The notes: a model not told the origin generated them from the sequence alone. A stretch of 64,000 nucleotides of DNA from Lachnobacterium bovis DSM 14045 (GCF_900107245.1 NZ_FNPG01000006.1:6291-70290); one strand, 5' to 3'; positions 1 through 9,051 are shown, numbered from the stretch's first letter. A program made the numbers and translations.

Positions 1-177
1 GAACTAGAAGAACCAGAAATAAATTTAGAAGAATTAATACAACCTGAGGAAGAGTTGGTATTAGAATCAGAAAATAAAGAAATCGACTCAGCAATAGAAA
101 ATGAAGAAGAGCAAAACCAGGAAGAAAGATTCTCTGCTGATGAAATTGCTTTGATGTTTGATGACGAAGTAAAATAA
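1..177 (+). CDS. C-terminal end of an unidentified acidic protein (partial)
   Basis: An open frame enters from the left edge in frame 1 and stops at TAA 175-177, giving 58 residues. The fragment is dominated by Glu and Asp and ends in FSADEIALMFDDEVK, a short amphipathic segment after a disordered acidic tail. A bidirectional terminator follows directly, so this is the real 3' end of a rightward gene. I do not recognise the family and the conserved part lies outside the window. Confidence 0.7.
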   Translation, partial: ELEEPEINLEELIQPEEELVLESENKEIDSAIENEEEQNQEERFSADEIALMFDDEVK

Positions 178-231
178 AAAAAAGAGACTAATATAATTGA
201 TTATAAAATCAAGAAATATTAGTCTCTTTTT
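178..231. terminator. Bidirectional terminator between the left-edge gene and pepT
   Basis: A 14-bp stem pairs 181-194 with 216-229 (AAAGAGACTAATAT and its complement). It has A-runs on the left and a T-run on the right, so it can end the rightward partial gene and the leftward pepT gene. Confidence 0.85.
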
Positions 232-269
232 TAAATTATATATTTAAATTAAAAATATAAAAATTTTTT

Positions 270-1496
270 TTATTTTTTAACAGGATGTTTTGCTATTTCA
301 ACTAATATTTTTACAACAGTCTGCATGGATTCAAGTGCGATATGTTCAAAAGGACCATGGAAACCATATCCACCAGTTCCGAGATTTGGACATGGAAGCC
401 CTTTAAATGATAACATTGCTCCGTCAGTGCCACCACGAACAGGTCTTGAAATTGGATCGAGGCCAACAGATTTTATAGCATCTTTAGCTAAATCAACTAC
501 ATACATATGTTTTTCAATGATAGAAAGCATATTATTATAGGAAATAGATGTATTTATTGTAACTGTGTCATTTCCGTATTTTGAATTAAATTCGTTTGTA
601 AGATTTTCTAAAAATTTTATTTTATCATTGAATTTTTCTAAGTCATGATCTCTTATAATATAGTTTAAAGTTGAATGAGATACATCGCCAGATAAATCTG
701 TTAAATGAAAGAATCCTTCACGACCACATGTTTTACTTGGTACTTCATTTTTTGGAAGTTTATTTGCAAATTCGCAAGCTAAGAGAGCTGAGTTTACCAT
801 TATATCTTTTGCTTCACCTGGGTGAACATTAACACCTTTAAATTTAATTGTTGCACTTGCTGCGTTAAAGTTTTCGTAAGCAACTTCACCTTCATAATCG
901 CCATCGACTGTGTATGCGTAATCTGCTTTAAAATAATTTAAATCAAAATTAGATGCTCCTGCACCGATTTCTTCATCAGGAGTAAAAGCTACCCAAATAT
1001 CGCCGTGAGGAGTTTTGCTATCAATAATTAATTCTAATGCTGAGATTATTTCAGCAATACCAGCTTTATCATCAGCGCCAAGCAATGTCGTACCGTCTGT
1101 TGTGATCAAAGTTTTTCCAGTTAGTGTTTTTAAGTCAGGAAAATCAGAAGTTTTTAAATATGTATTTGATCCTTTGAGTAAAATGTCTTTCCCATCATAT
1201 TTTTCAATGATTTGAGGTTTGATATTTTCACCAGAAAAATCTGGAGCAGTGTCCATATGAGAAATAAAACCAATAGATTTAGTGTCTTCCATTCCAGGAG
1301 TCGCTGGTAAAAGACCATATACGTAACATTTTTCATCTAGTTTTACATTGGAAAGTCCAAGATCATTTAATTCGCTTTCAAGAACTTTGCCAAGAGAAAA
1401 TTCTCTTTTGCTACTTGGTGTAGTATTACTATTTTCATCTGAAGTTGTCCAATAAGAGACATAGTTTAAAAATCTTTCTTCTACTTTTTTTGCCAT
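270..1496 (-). CDS. pepT: Peptidase T (tripeptide aminopeptidase), M20 family
   Basis: A cytoplasmic zinc aminopeptidase that removes the N-terminal residue of tripeptides. The 408-residue length is typical of PepT. Visible motifs are the metal-binding HMD at residues 80-82, ADDKAG at 141-146, the catalytic PDEEIGAG near 173-180, HPGEAKDIMVN in the dimerisation region, and RPVRGGTDGAMLS followed by GTGGYGFHGPFEH, which gives the last metal ligand. The ATG lies behind AAGGAGATTTATCC; that upstream sequence is itself part of the DnaA-box cluster. The gene is transcribed alone, leftward, against most of the window. Confidence 0.95.
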   Translation of the reverse strand: MAKKVEERFLNYVSYWTTSDENSNTTPSSKREFSLGKVLESELNDLGLSNVKLDEKCYVYGLLPATPGMEDTKSIGFISHMDTAPDFSGENIKPQIIEKYDGKDILLKGSNTYLKTSDFPDLKTLTGKTLITTDGTTLLGADDKAGIAEIISALELIIDSKTPHGDIWVAFTPDEEIGAGASNFDLNYFKADYAYTVDGDYEGEVAYENFNAASATIKFKGVNVHPGEAKDIMVNSALLACEFANKLPKNEVPSKTCGREGFFHLTDLSGDVSHSTLNYIIRDHDLEKFNDKIKFLENLTNEFNSKYGNDTVTINTSISYNNMLSIIEKHMYVVDLAKDAIKSVGLDPISRPVRGGTDGAMLSFKGLPCPNLGTGGYGFHGPFEHIALESMQTVVKILVEIAKHPVKK

Positions 1497-1510
1497 AATG
1501 TTTATATCCT

Positions 1511-1642
1511 TGTGGATAAATCTCCTTTCAAGTTAATAAGATGTGGATAAACGACTACTTATCCACAAAAAAATGTGGTTAACTTTTAAATGTTGTGAAT
1601 AGAACCACAGAATATATTATAATACAGAAATTGGGTGAATAA
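1511..1642. promoter_or_regulatory. DnaA-box cluster upstream of pepT
   Basis: Three exact copies of the strongest DnaA 9-mer TTATCCACA occur at 1511-1519 (minus), 1542-1550 (minus) and 1559-1567 (plus). One-mismatch versions lie at 1574-1582, 1594-1602 and 1634-1642. A minus-strand -10 hexamer (TATAAT, 1616-1621) sits among them, so the perfect boxes fall in the pepT leader. The next 100 bp are very A+T rich. DnaA binding here could repress pepT, titrate DnaA or take part in replication control; which of these applies is inference. Confidence 0.8.
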
Positions 1643-1688
1643 TATACAAAATTAGTCTTTTTAAAAATAAAAAATTTATAAAAAAGTA

Positions 1689-1717
1689 TTGCAAAAAACA
1701 AAATAGTGGTATATAAT
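1689..1717 (+). promoter_or_regulatory. Sigma-A promoter for tRNA-Lys
   Basis: TTGCAA at 1689-1694 and TATAAT at 1712-1717 are separated by exactly 17 bp, about 35 bp upstream of the tRNA. Confidence 0.8.
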
Positions 1718-1751
1718 AATACTTGTCGTTAGGCGAAAAAGTAAATAATAT

Positions 1752-1824
1752 GCGTCATTAGCTCAGCTGGCAGAGCACCTGACTCTTAATCAGGGTGTCC
1801 AGGGTTCGAACCCCTGATGACGCA
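1752..1824 (+). tRNA. tRNA-Lys (anticodon CTT)
   Basis: A complete 73-nt cloverleaf. The acceptor stem pairs GCGTCAT (1752-1758) with ATGACGC (1817-1823), with discriminator A. The D arm carries GCTCAGCTGGCAGAGC, the anticodon loop CTCTTAA reads CTT, and the T arm is CAGGG-TTCGAAC-CCCTG. The CCA end is not encoded. It has its own promoter and terminator, so it is a monocistronic tRNA unit. Confidence 0.97.
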
Positions 1825-1829
1825 TTACC

Positions 1830-1875
1830 AGTACTAATTATGGACAGATTATGTTACAGGTTAGTACTTTTTTTG
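1830..1875 (+). terminator. Terminator after tRNA-Lys
   Basis: AGTACTAA (1830-1837) pairs with TTAGTACT (1861-1868), followed by a run of T. Confidence 0.8.
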
Positions 1876-2066
1876 TTATATAAAAAAGAATTATTTAAAA
1901 AAAAGACACGATTGTATGTCGTACTAAGATCTAATTATATCCAATAAAAATCATATTTACACTGTAAAATAGTAATTGTGTGTGTATAAAAAACAATTCA
2001 ATGTTGTCGTTTAAATCAAATGGTTAAGAATAATAATTAGATTTTTGGTTTTTAGATTGGAGATTT

Positions 2067-4097
2067 ATGAGTCGCGGATATTTACCTATTTGTAGAAAAG
2101 ATATGTTAGAAGAAGGAATTGATCAATTAGACTTTGTGTATGTTTCTGGTGATGCGTATGTTGATCATTCGAGTTTTGGAAGTGCAATTATATGTAGAAT
2201 GTTAGAAGCATATGGTTATAAAGTTGGATTGATTTGCCAACCAGATTGGAAAAATCCAGAGAGCATAATGGAGTATGGCGAACCAAAATATGGTTTTATG
2301 GTATCGGCAGGAAATATGGATTCAATGGTCAATCACTATACGGTTAACAAGAAACATCGTAGTAAGGATGCTTATAGTCCTGGTGGAGTTATGGGAAAAC
2401 GTCCGGACTATGCTGTTATTGTGTACTGTAATTTGATTCGACAAGTTTATAAACATACACCTATTATTATAGGTGGAATAGAGGCGAGTCTTAGAAGATT
2501 AGGACATTATGATTATTGGTCGAATAAAGTAAGACGTTCAATTCTATTAGACTCAGGTGCAGATATAATTTCATATGGAATGGGAGAACATAGTATAATT
2601 GAAATTGCTGATGCGCTAGCTAGTGGGATTGATATTAAAGATATTACTTTTGTCAACGGAACAGTTTATAAAACTCGTAGAGAGGAAGATATTTATGATG
2701 CTATTAGGCTTCCAGATTTTGAAGAGATTAAGTTAAATAAAAGGAAATATGCTGAGAGTTTTGCGATTCAGTATCAAAATACAGATCCATTTCAAGCCAA
2801 AAGATTGTATGAGGCTTATGACGGAAAAATGTTTATAGTACAGAATCCTCCTGCAAAACCACTTACACAGATGGAAATGGATGATGTTTATAATTTACCT
2901 TTTATGAGAAATTATCATCCTAAATACGAAAAAGATGGTGGAATTCCAGCTTTATCTGAAATAAAATTTAGTTTAACATCTAATAGAGGATGTTATGGAG
3001 GTTGTAATTTTTGTGCTTTAACTTTTCATGAGGGAAGAATAATTCAGACAAGAAGTCATGAATCTATTATAAAGGAAGCAAAGCAATGCATACAAGATTC
3101 TGATTTTAAGGGATATATCCACGATGTTGGAGGTCCTACAGCGGAATTTAGAAAGCCTGCGTGTAAAAAACAGACAAGATTTGGCGCTTGTAAAAACAGA
3201 CAGTGTCTATTTCCTAAGCCTTGCCCAAATCTAGAAGTAGATCACAGTGATTATATTGAACTTTTGAGAAAAATAAGAAATCTCGACGGTGTTAAAAAAG
3301 TTTTTGTTAGATCCGGATTTAGATTTGACTATTTGGTTGCTGATAAAAATAAAGAGTTTTTATCGGAATTGTGTAAATATCATGTTAGTGGACAGTTACG
3401 TGTTGCACCAGAGCATATTAGTGATAATGTTTTAAAAAGAATGGGTAAACCGGGGGTTGATATATATAATAAATTTGTGGATGAGTTTACTCGAGTTAAT
3501 AAAAAGTTAAATAAAGATCAGTACATTGTTCCTTACTTAATGTCATCTCATCCGGGTAGTACGTTAAAAGATGCAATAGCTTTAGCGGAATATGTCAGAG
3601 ATTTGGGTTATATGCCAGAGCAGGTTCAGGATTTTTATCCTACGCCAGGTACGATATCTACATGTATGTATTATACAAAACTAGATCCTATGACAATGGA
3701 AGAAATTTATGTTGCAACTGATCCACATGAAAAAGCAATGCAGCGAGCATTAATTCAGTACCGAAATCCGGATAATTATGATTTAGTTAAAGAGGCTTTA
3801 ATTAGAGAAAATAGGGAAGATTTAATTGGTTTTGAAGAAAAATGCCTTATTCCTCCAAGAAAAATAAAGAATTTTTCGGGACATTATCATAATAAACATA
3901 ATAATAATCAAAAAGATAATAAGGAGAATAAAACAAATAATAAGAGAACAAATAATAAAATAAATAATAAGTCTGGTATTAATAATAAAAATACTAAAAC
4001 AGAAATAAATAAGATGAGTATTAGTAAAAATAATAATAAAGCAAGAAAAAACAAGCTGGTTAATAAGAAAAAAACTAGCAAAAAAAGGAAAAAATAG
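2067..4097 (+). CDS. YgiQ-family radical SAM protein
   Basis: A 676-residue radical SAM protein of the YgiQ type. The [4Fe-4S]/SAM motif is Cys309-x3-Cys313-x2-Cys316 (RGCYGGCNFCA). The N-terminal MSRGYLPICRKDM and the segment IIGGIEASLRRLGHYDYW are characteristic of the family. A second Cys-rich stretch at about residues 365-395 (several Cys around CKNRQCLFPKPCPN) may hold a further cluster. The substrate of YgiQ proteins is not established. The last 60 or so residues are Asn/Lys low-complexity sequence, a basic tail beyond the folded domain. It is preceded by a plausible GGAGATTT ribosome site and appears monocistronic. Confidence 0.9.
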   Translation: MSRGYLPICRKDMLEEGIDQLDFVYVSGDAYVDHSSFGSAIICRMLEAYGYKVGLICQPDWKNPESIMEYGEPKYGFMVSAGNMDSMVNHYTVNKKHRSKDAYSPGGVMGKRPDYAVIVYCNLIRQVYKHTPIIIGGIEASLRRLGHYDYWSNKVRRSILLDSGADIISYGMGEHSIIEIADALASGIDIKDITFVNGTVYKTRREEDIYDAIRLPDFEEIKLNKRKYAESFAIQYQNTDPFQAKRLYEAYDGKMFIVQNPPAKPLTQMEMDDVYNLPFMRNYHPKYEKDGGIPALSEIKFSLTSNRGCYGGCNFCALTFHEGRIIQTRSHESIIKEAKQCIQDSDFKGYIHDVGGPTAEFRKPACKKQTRFGACKNRQCLFPKPCPNLEVDHSDYIELLRKIRNLDGVKKVFVRSGFRFDYLVADKNKEFLSELCKYHVSGQLRVAPEHISDNVLKRMGKPGVDIYNKFVDEFTRVNKKLNKDQYIVPYLMSSHPGSTLKDAIALAEYVRDLGYMPEQVQDFYPTPGTISTCMYYTKLDPMTMEEIYVATDPHEKAMQRALIQYRNPDNYDLVKEALIRENREDLIGFEEKCLIPPRKIKNFSGHYHNKHNNNQKDNKENKTNNKRTNNKINNKSGINNKNTKTEINKMSISKNNNKARKNKLVNKKKTSKKRKK

Positions 4098-4150
4098 AAA
4101 AGCAGTAAAAAACAACTGTTAATATAAATGGATTTATTATTGTTTGAAAG

Positions 4151-4206
4151 AAAAGGATGTATCTTCGTGTTTTTTTAGGAAAGCATGGAGTGTACATCTT
4201 TTTTTA
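4151..4206 (+). terminator. Terminator after the YgiQ-like gene
   Basis: AAGGATGTA (4153-4161) pairs, with one G-T wobble, with TACATCTT (4193-4200), then a T-run. The loop is about 30 nt. Confidence 0.6.
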
Positions 4207-4662
4207 TAAATATATTAATCTGAACTGTTATGAAAATAAAGTTATTCTTGTGAATTTTTGTAGTTTCCCTGTAAACTTCTTCTGTAGTATTCCTTTGTGC
4301 TTGCTTCATGTAATTTTTTAAAAAAAAAGAAAATATTTATATTGTCTGACAACTAGCAAAAAAACTTTTGTAGAATGATTTAGAAACTTTTTAGCGTTTT
4401 AAAAAAATATAAAAAAAAGATACAGTAAAATCATATAAAAATCACATAAAAAATATGTGAAAAATATCTGAAAAAACATAAAATTAACAGAAGATATTCA
4501 AAAAAAATATAAAGTGTAGTACAATAAGAGTGTATTTTTCGAGAGAAAAATTGTAAATATAAAACAATATACTACTAATGCCAATTTTATATATCGAAAA
4601 ATAAGTTAGAATTATATTAAAATGGGGTTTTATTAATGTAGTAAGAGTAGGAGGAATTTACA
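4207..4662 (+). other. Long A+T-rich leader of the alcohol dehydrogenase gene
   Basis: No open frame worth calling. Two small hairpins are visible: CACAT/ATGTG around 4443-4458, and TTTTTC-GAGA-GAAAAA at 4535-4550, a 6-bp stem with a GNRA-type tetraloop. A likely ribosome site AGGAGGAATTT lies just before the gene. I see no clear Rex operator and no recognisable riboswitch. The length suggests a regulated or long untranslated leader. Confidence 0.4.
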
Positions 4663-5880
4663 ATGGCAAGATTTACATTACCAAGAGATGTTTTTCATGG
4701 AAAAGGAGCTTTAGAAGAACTAAAGAATTTTGAAGGAAAAAAAGCAGTTATTTGTGTTGGTGGCGGATCTATGAAGCGCTTTGGATTCTTAGATAGAGCT
4801 GAAGAATACTTGAAAAAAGCTGGAATGGAAGTAAAAATTATCGATGGTATTGAACCTGATCCATCTGTTAAAACAGTTATGGCGGGCGCTAAAGTAATGC
4901 AAGAATTTAATCCAGACTGGATTGTTGCGATTGGCGGTGGATCACCAATTGATGCAGCAAAAGCTATGTGGATTAAATATGAGTATCCTGATATTACATT
5001 TGAAGAAATGTGCAAAGTATTCGGAATTCCACAACTAAGAAAAAAAGCTCATTTTTGTGCAGTATCATCAACTTCTGGAACAGCAACAGAAGTTACAGCA
5101 TTTTCGATTATAACAGATTATGATAAGGGAATTAAATATCCAATAGCTGACTTTGAAATCACTCCAGATGTAGCTATTGTTGATCCTGAATTGGCAGAAA
5201 CAATGCCAAAGAAATTAATAGCACATACAGGCATGGATGCGTTGACACATGCTATTGAAGCATATGTTTCTACCGCAAACTGTGATTATACAGATGCTCT
5301 TGCAATTCATGCAATAGAAATGATTCAAAGAGATTTAGTTGGATCATATAAAGGAGATATGGTTAAAAGAGATAAAATGCACAATGCACAATGTTTAGCA
5401 GGTATGGCTTTTTCTAATGCGTTATTAGGAATTGTGCATTCAATGGCACATAAGACAGGTGCAGCGTTTGCTGATTATGGCTCACATATTATTCATGGAG
5501 CAGCAAATGCAATGTATTTACCAAAGGTTGTTGCATTTAATGCAAAAGATCCAGTTGCAAAAGAAAGATATGGAGTTATTGCTGATTACATGCATTTGGG
5601 AGGAGATTCTCTTACAGAAAAAGTAGAGTTGTTGATCAAATTCTTGCGTAAAATGAACGATGATTTGAATATTCCTCATTGTATAAAAAATTATGGCGCT
5701 GATGGTTTACCAGCAGAAGAAGGATTTGTTCCAAAAGAAGTATTCTTAGAAAGATTGCCTGAAATTGCAAAAAATGCAATAGGTGACGCTTGTACAGGAT
5801 CTAATCCAAGAATTCCTACACAGGCTGAAATGGAAAAACTATTAAAATGCTGTTACTATGATACAGATGTTGATTTTTAG
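4663..5880 (+). CDS. Iron-containing (group III) alcohol dehydrogenase
   Basis: NAD(P)H-dependent reduction of an aldehyde to an alcohol, probably in fermentation. The 405-residue length matches single-domain Fe-ADH proteins. The nucleotide-binding motif GGGSPIDAAK lies near residues 92-101 and SGTATEVTAFS near 145. The iron ligands are supplied by GMDALTHAIE (Asp and His), GIVHSMAHKTGA and IIHGAANA. It starts at ATG behind AGGAGG. The substrate (ethanol, butanol or a diol) cannot be told from the sequence. It stands alone, with a long upstream leader and a terminator-like structure downstream. Confidence 0.92.
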   Translation: MARFTLPRDVFHGKGALEELKNFEGKKAVICVGGGSMKRFGFLDRAEEYLKKAGMEVKIIDGIEPDPSVKTVMAGAKVMQEFNPDWIVAIGGGSPIDAAKAMWIKYEYPDITFEEMCKVFGIPQLRKKAHFCAVSSTSGTATEVTAFSIITDYDKGIKYPIADFEITPDVAIVDPELAETMPKKLIAHTGMDALTHAIEAYVSTANCDYTDALAIHAIEMIQRDLVGSYKGDMVKRDKMHNAQCLAGMAFSNALLGIVHSMAHKTGAAFADYGSHIIHGAANAMYLPKVVAFNAKDPVAKERYGVIADYMHLGGDSLTEKVELLIKFLRKMNDDLNIPHCIKNYGADGLPAEEGFVPKEVFLERLPEIAKNAIGDACTGSNPRIPTQAEMEKLLKCCYYDTDVDF

Positions 5881-5987
5881 AAAAAGAAACTTTTTTGAAA
5901 TAAAGAATCATACTATAATTAATGATTTGTTTCCTATAATAAAAAAATGGAAACTTTAATAAAAACGTGAGAATTGTATAAAAAATA

Positions 5988-6112
5988 AAAACAACCCAGA
6001 AATTATCTGCTTACTTAAAAGTTATTTTTATAAATTATAATTTTTGAAAATTTTTGTTTTCAATTATATTCTATAAAAATATTAGTAGTAATGGATACCT
6101 GGGTTGTTTTTT
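5988..6112. terminator. Convergent terminator with a very long loop
   Basis: A perfect 12-bp stem pairs AAAACAACCCAG (5988-5999) with CTGGGTTGTTTT (6099-6110), flanked by A and T runs, between the convergent alcohol dehydrogenase and trmB genes. The loop is 99 nt and contains further A+T-rich pairing (for example around 6045-6060). This is far longer than in a normal terminator. Confidence 0.65.
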
Positions 6113-6113
6113 A

Positions 6114-6758
6114 TTAAATTTGAGAAGCAATTAATTTACATATATTGTTCCCTTTTGATGAGAATTTTTCTTCATATTCTGTCATTATATTTCCAATATT
6201 CATCTTTTCGTCATGATGTAAATCAAATGTGTAGGCATCTAAATTCCAAGATGAGGATTCATTAATTTCATCAAGTGAAAAATTAAATAAATCAACATTA
6301 TCAGTTTTAAATTCAATACAACCTTCATTTGCTAAAAACTGGCTATATACATCTAAAAATTGATGAGATGTAAGGCGTCTTTTGGCATGACGGTCTTTTG
6401 GCCATGGATCGGAAAAATTTAAATATATTTTATCAACTTCATTTTTTTCAAAAATTTCATTTAAAGTTTTGGCATCTATACATAAAAAATGCACGTTTTC
6501 TAAGTGTAGTTCATCCATTTTTTGAACGGCTCTAAGAAGTACAGAGGTGTAACGTTCAATGCCAATGTAATTAATATTAGGGTTGGCTTGCGCAAGATCC
6601 ATTAAAAATCGTCCTTTTCCCATTCCGATTTCGATATGTATAGGGTTATCATTTTTAAAAAAATCGTGCCATTTACCCTTTAAAAGCATTGGTTCATTAA
6701 TACAGAATTCACTTTTTTCAATAGCTTCTGTGGCACCTGGAATGTTTCTAAGTCTCAT
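6114..6758 (-). CDS. trmB: tRNA (guanine-N7-)-methyltransferase TrmB
   Basis: Methylates G46 of tRNA to m7G using S-adenosylmethionine. At 214 residues it has the normal length. It starts MRLRNIPGA, as Firmicute TrmB proteins do. The SAM-binding motif IEIGMGKGRFL lies near residues 42-52, LNFSDPWPKDRHAKRRL at about 133-149 is the family signature with the catalytic Asp-Pro-Trp, and FKTDN follows. It is leftward and converges on the alcohol dehydrogenase gene. Confidence 0.96.
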   Translation of the reverse strand: MRLRNIPGATEAIEKSEFCINEPMLLKGKWHDFFKNDNPIHIEIGMGKGRFLMDLAQANPNINYIGIERYTSVLLRAVQKMDELHLENVHFLCIDAKTLNEIFEKNEVDKIYLNFSDPWPKDRHAKRRLTSHQFLDVYSQFLANEGCIEFKTDNVDLFNFSLDEINESSSWNLDAYTFDLHHDEKMNIGNIMTEYEEKFSSKGNNICKLIASQI

Positions 6759-6859
6759 AAAAAATCCTTTCTGAATAAATCTTCTTTATACTATAACTTT
6801 TTAAAACTTAGTATATTGTAATATATTTTGAGTAAATAAAAAAGAAAAATATTTTTTTA

Positions 6860-6888
6860 TTGTTTTTTAAAAATATGATTTGTATAAT
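6860..6888 (+). promoter_or_regulatory. Promoter of the D,D-carboxypeptidase gene
   Basis: TTGTTT at 6860-6865 and TATAAT at 6883-6888 with a 17-bp spacer, 88 bp before the start codon. Confidence 0.6.
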
Positions 6889-6976
6889 TAAAGTGTGAAA
6901 GTATGCGTAAAGTTTAAATAGTGTACGACAAATTAATACAAGAAAGAAAGTTTTTTGACAAAGCGGAGGTAATATA

Positions 6977-8230
6977 ATGGTAAGTAGGGGGAAAAAAAGA
7001 GATTTTTTCAAGAAAATAATGCTTGCAACGACGATTTTGGGATTAAGTGTTTCGGCGTTTAATATAAATTCGTGTAAAGTAAGAGCAGAAGGTGAGGACA
7101 AATGGCCAGCTGGAATTGAAATTGAAACACCAAATGCAATTGTGATGGATGTTAATACAGGTGCTATTTTATATGAAAAAAACATAAATGAAAGACATTA
7201 TCCAGCAAGTATAACTAAAATTTTTTCGACACTAATTGCAGTTGAGAATTGCAAGTTGAATGAGAACGTTACTTTTTCAGCTGATGCAATAAAAAATGAA
7301 ATTGATGCATCTCATATTGCTCGAGATCAAGGGGAAGTGCTAACAATGGAGCAGTGTCTATACGCTTCGATGTTAGAGTCTGCTAATGAATGTGCATATG
7401 CTTTGGCTGAACATGTAGGAATCAAAAAAGGTGGAAATTACAGAACTTTTATTGATTTGATGAATTCACGAGCAAAAGAAATCGGATGCAAAGATTCACA
7501 TTTTAACAATTCAAACGGTATGCCGGATGATCAGCACTATACAACAGCATATGATATGGCATTAATTTCTAGAGAAGCATATAATAATCCGATATTTAGA
7601 AAAATTATGTCAACAAAAAAATATACTATACCAGCAACAAATAAACATCCAGAAGAAACTTATTTAAGAAATCATCATATGATGTACTATCCAAGAAAAA
7701 CACAAAAATATCTTTATGAAGGATGCTTAGGTGGAAAAACAGGATATACAGTTGTTGCAAATTCGACGCTTGTTACATTTGCTAAGAGAAATGATATGGT
7801 ATTATGTTGTGTTGTCTTAAACACAAAAACACCGAATCATTATTTAGATACAATAAGGCTTTTCGATTACTGTTTTAATAATTATAAAATATTGAAACTT
7901 TCAAATTATGAAAAAACAATTCAGTATAAAGGGAAAAAGCATAAAATTAGTAGCGATAAATGCATTATTGTTCCAAAAAATGTTGATTATAAAGAAGTTG
8001 AAAAAAAAATAAAAAAGGTAGGTAAGAATTTAGTTGTAGAATATAACTATAAAGGAAGAAAGATAGGAAATGTAAATTTTAAAATACCTCAAAAAAAAGT
8101 TTCAACTAATCCCAAAAAGCTTAATAAAAAAAATATGAAAGACGCAAATGTTGGCTTTGCAATAATATTTGTAATTGTTGTTATTTTTGTCGGAATAACA
8201 ATTTATAGAAAGAGGAAAGGGTACATTTAG
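6977..8230 (+). CDS. D-alanyl-D-alanine carboxypeptidase (low-molecular-weight PBP, DacF/PBP5 type)
   Basis: Trims the terminal D-Ala of peptidoglycan stem peptides at the outer face of the membrane. The 417-residue protein has an N-terminal signal segment (about residues 12-36, after a KKRDFFKK basic start). The penicillin-binding triad is complete: Ser78-Ile-Thr-Lys81, Ser135-Ala-Asn137 and Lys254-Thr-Gly256. A C-terminal membrane segment (about 390-410) followed by RKRKGYI replaces the amphipathic anchor of E. coli PBP5. The start is ATG behind GGAGGTAAT. It is monocistronic with its own promoter and terminator. Confidence 0.93.
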   Translation: MVSRGKKRDFFKKIMLATTILGLSVSAFNINSCKVRAEGEDKWPAGIEIETPNAIVMDVNTGAILYEKNINERHYPASITKIFSTLIAVENCKLNENVTFSADAIKNEIDASHIARDQGEVLTMEQCLYASMLESANECAYALAEHVGIKKGGNYRTFIDLMNSRAKEIGCKDSHFNNSNGMPDDQHYTTAYDMALISREAYNNPIFRKIMSTKKYTIPATNKHPEETYLRNHHMMYYPRKTQKYLYEGCLGGKTGYTVVANSTLVTFAKRNDMVLCCVVLNTKTPNHYLDTIRLFDYCFNNYKILKLSNYEKTIQYKGKKHKISSDKCIIVPKNVDYKEVEKKIKKVGKNLVVEYNYKGRKIGNVNFKIPQKKVSTNPKKLNKKNMKDANVGFAIIFVIVVIFVGITIYRKRKGYI

Positions 8231-8301
8231 AAAAATATTGATAAAATATAGATAAGAATTATAGAAACATTATATATAACTATATGTATAATGATAGTAA
8301 T

Positions 8302-8370
8302 AAGTCCAAGAACCGTTTTCATTAAAGAGAAAAATAATCTCATTTATGAAGGCGGTATTGGACTTTTTTA
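8302..8370 (+). terminator. Terminator after the carboxypeptidase gene
   Basis: AAGTCCAA (8302-8309) with TTGGACTT (8358-8365), extended inside by ACCG/CGGT, followed by TTTTTT. Confidence 0.8.
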
Positions 8371-8423
8371 TTAAAATAAATAAATTTTCAAGCAAAAAGC
8401 CCTGTAGCTTATTGGTAAATAGA

Positions 8424-8930
8424 TTACAGACTAATAATGTCATTTATCTCGGATAACAATAAATCCTTGTTTTCTGTCAAAAACATAATACCATTAGTTG
8501 TTTCAATTATCGTAATGTAAGTTTCTTTTAAAGAATCTAATTTATTGAATAAACTTATAACGTATTTTGAACAATCAGTTGGTAAATTCAGAAAAACGCA
8601 TTCTAAATTAGAGGTACCAATTGGATATGAATTATTTTGTTTTAAAATTTTGGAAATTTCACATTCGTTGGCATATTGTTGTTTTGTTTTATTTATAATA
8701 AAATATCCATCTTTATCTTTTGGCATATCAAGCGATTTAACTGCTCGTTGAACTTGTTTTGCTAAAGCGCCAGATGTGGGATAGAGTGATTCAAAATACT
8801 TCATGAAATCAGAGGCACTTCGAAAATGAGTATTTTTTCCAGTTTGTTTAATTTCTGTATTTAAAATGCGTAAAATTTCATGTTCGCAGTTTTCACGAGA
8901 TGGATTTTTCCGTGTTGTTGATTCGTTCAT
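8424..8930 (-). CDS. Divergent ArgR-like regulator (unassigned)
   Basis: A 168-residue protein starting at ATG 8930, directly behind GGAGGGGGAAAA; a longer upstream reading is unlikely. I do not recognise it with certainty. Its layout resembles arginine repressors. The N-terminal half ends in TSGALAKQVQRAVKSLDMPK then DGYFI, as in the winged helix of ArgR. The C-terminal 60 residues follow the ArgR oligomerisation domain (VFLNLPTDCSKYVISLFNKL, then a beta-strand pair). The Asp-Asp pair that binds arginine in ArgR is absent (ETTNG instead). It lies downstream of the DAHP synthase gene, separated by a terminator. An effector other than arginine is possible. Confidence 0.5.
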   Translation of the reverse strand: MNESTTRKNPSRENCEHEILRILNTEIKQTGKNTHFRSASDFMKYFESLYPTSGALAKQVQRAVKSLDMPKDKDGYFIINKTKQQYANECEISKILKQNNSYPIGTSNLECVFLNLPTDCSKYVISLFNKLDSLKETYITIIETTNGIMFLTENKDLLLSEINDIISL

Positions 8931-9051
8931 TTTTCCCCCTCCAATTAAACGATAAATTTTTATAAAAAAATTATAAAATATCTGAAAGATAATTACAATA
9001 AAAAACTTGAATATTAGAAAAACTTTCAATAAAATTTATAAAATAAAAAAA

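Noticed and set aside
3822-4115. Minus-strand open frame opposite the YgiQ tail
   Set aside because: It is a shadow of the AAT/AAA-rich tail codons; it has no ribosome site and its hydrophobicity comes from reading ATT/TTT on the other strand.
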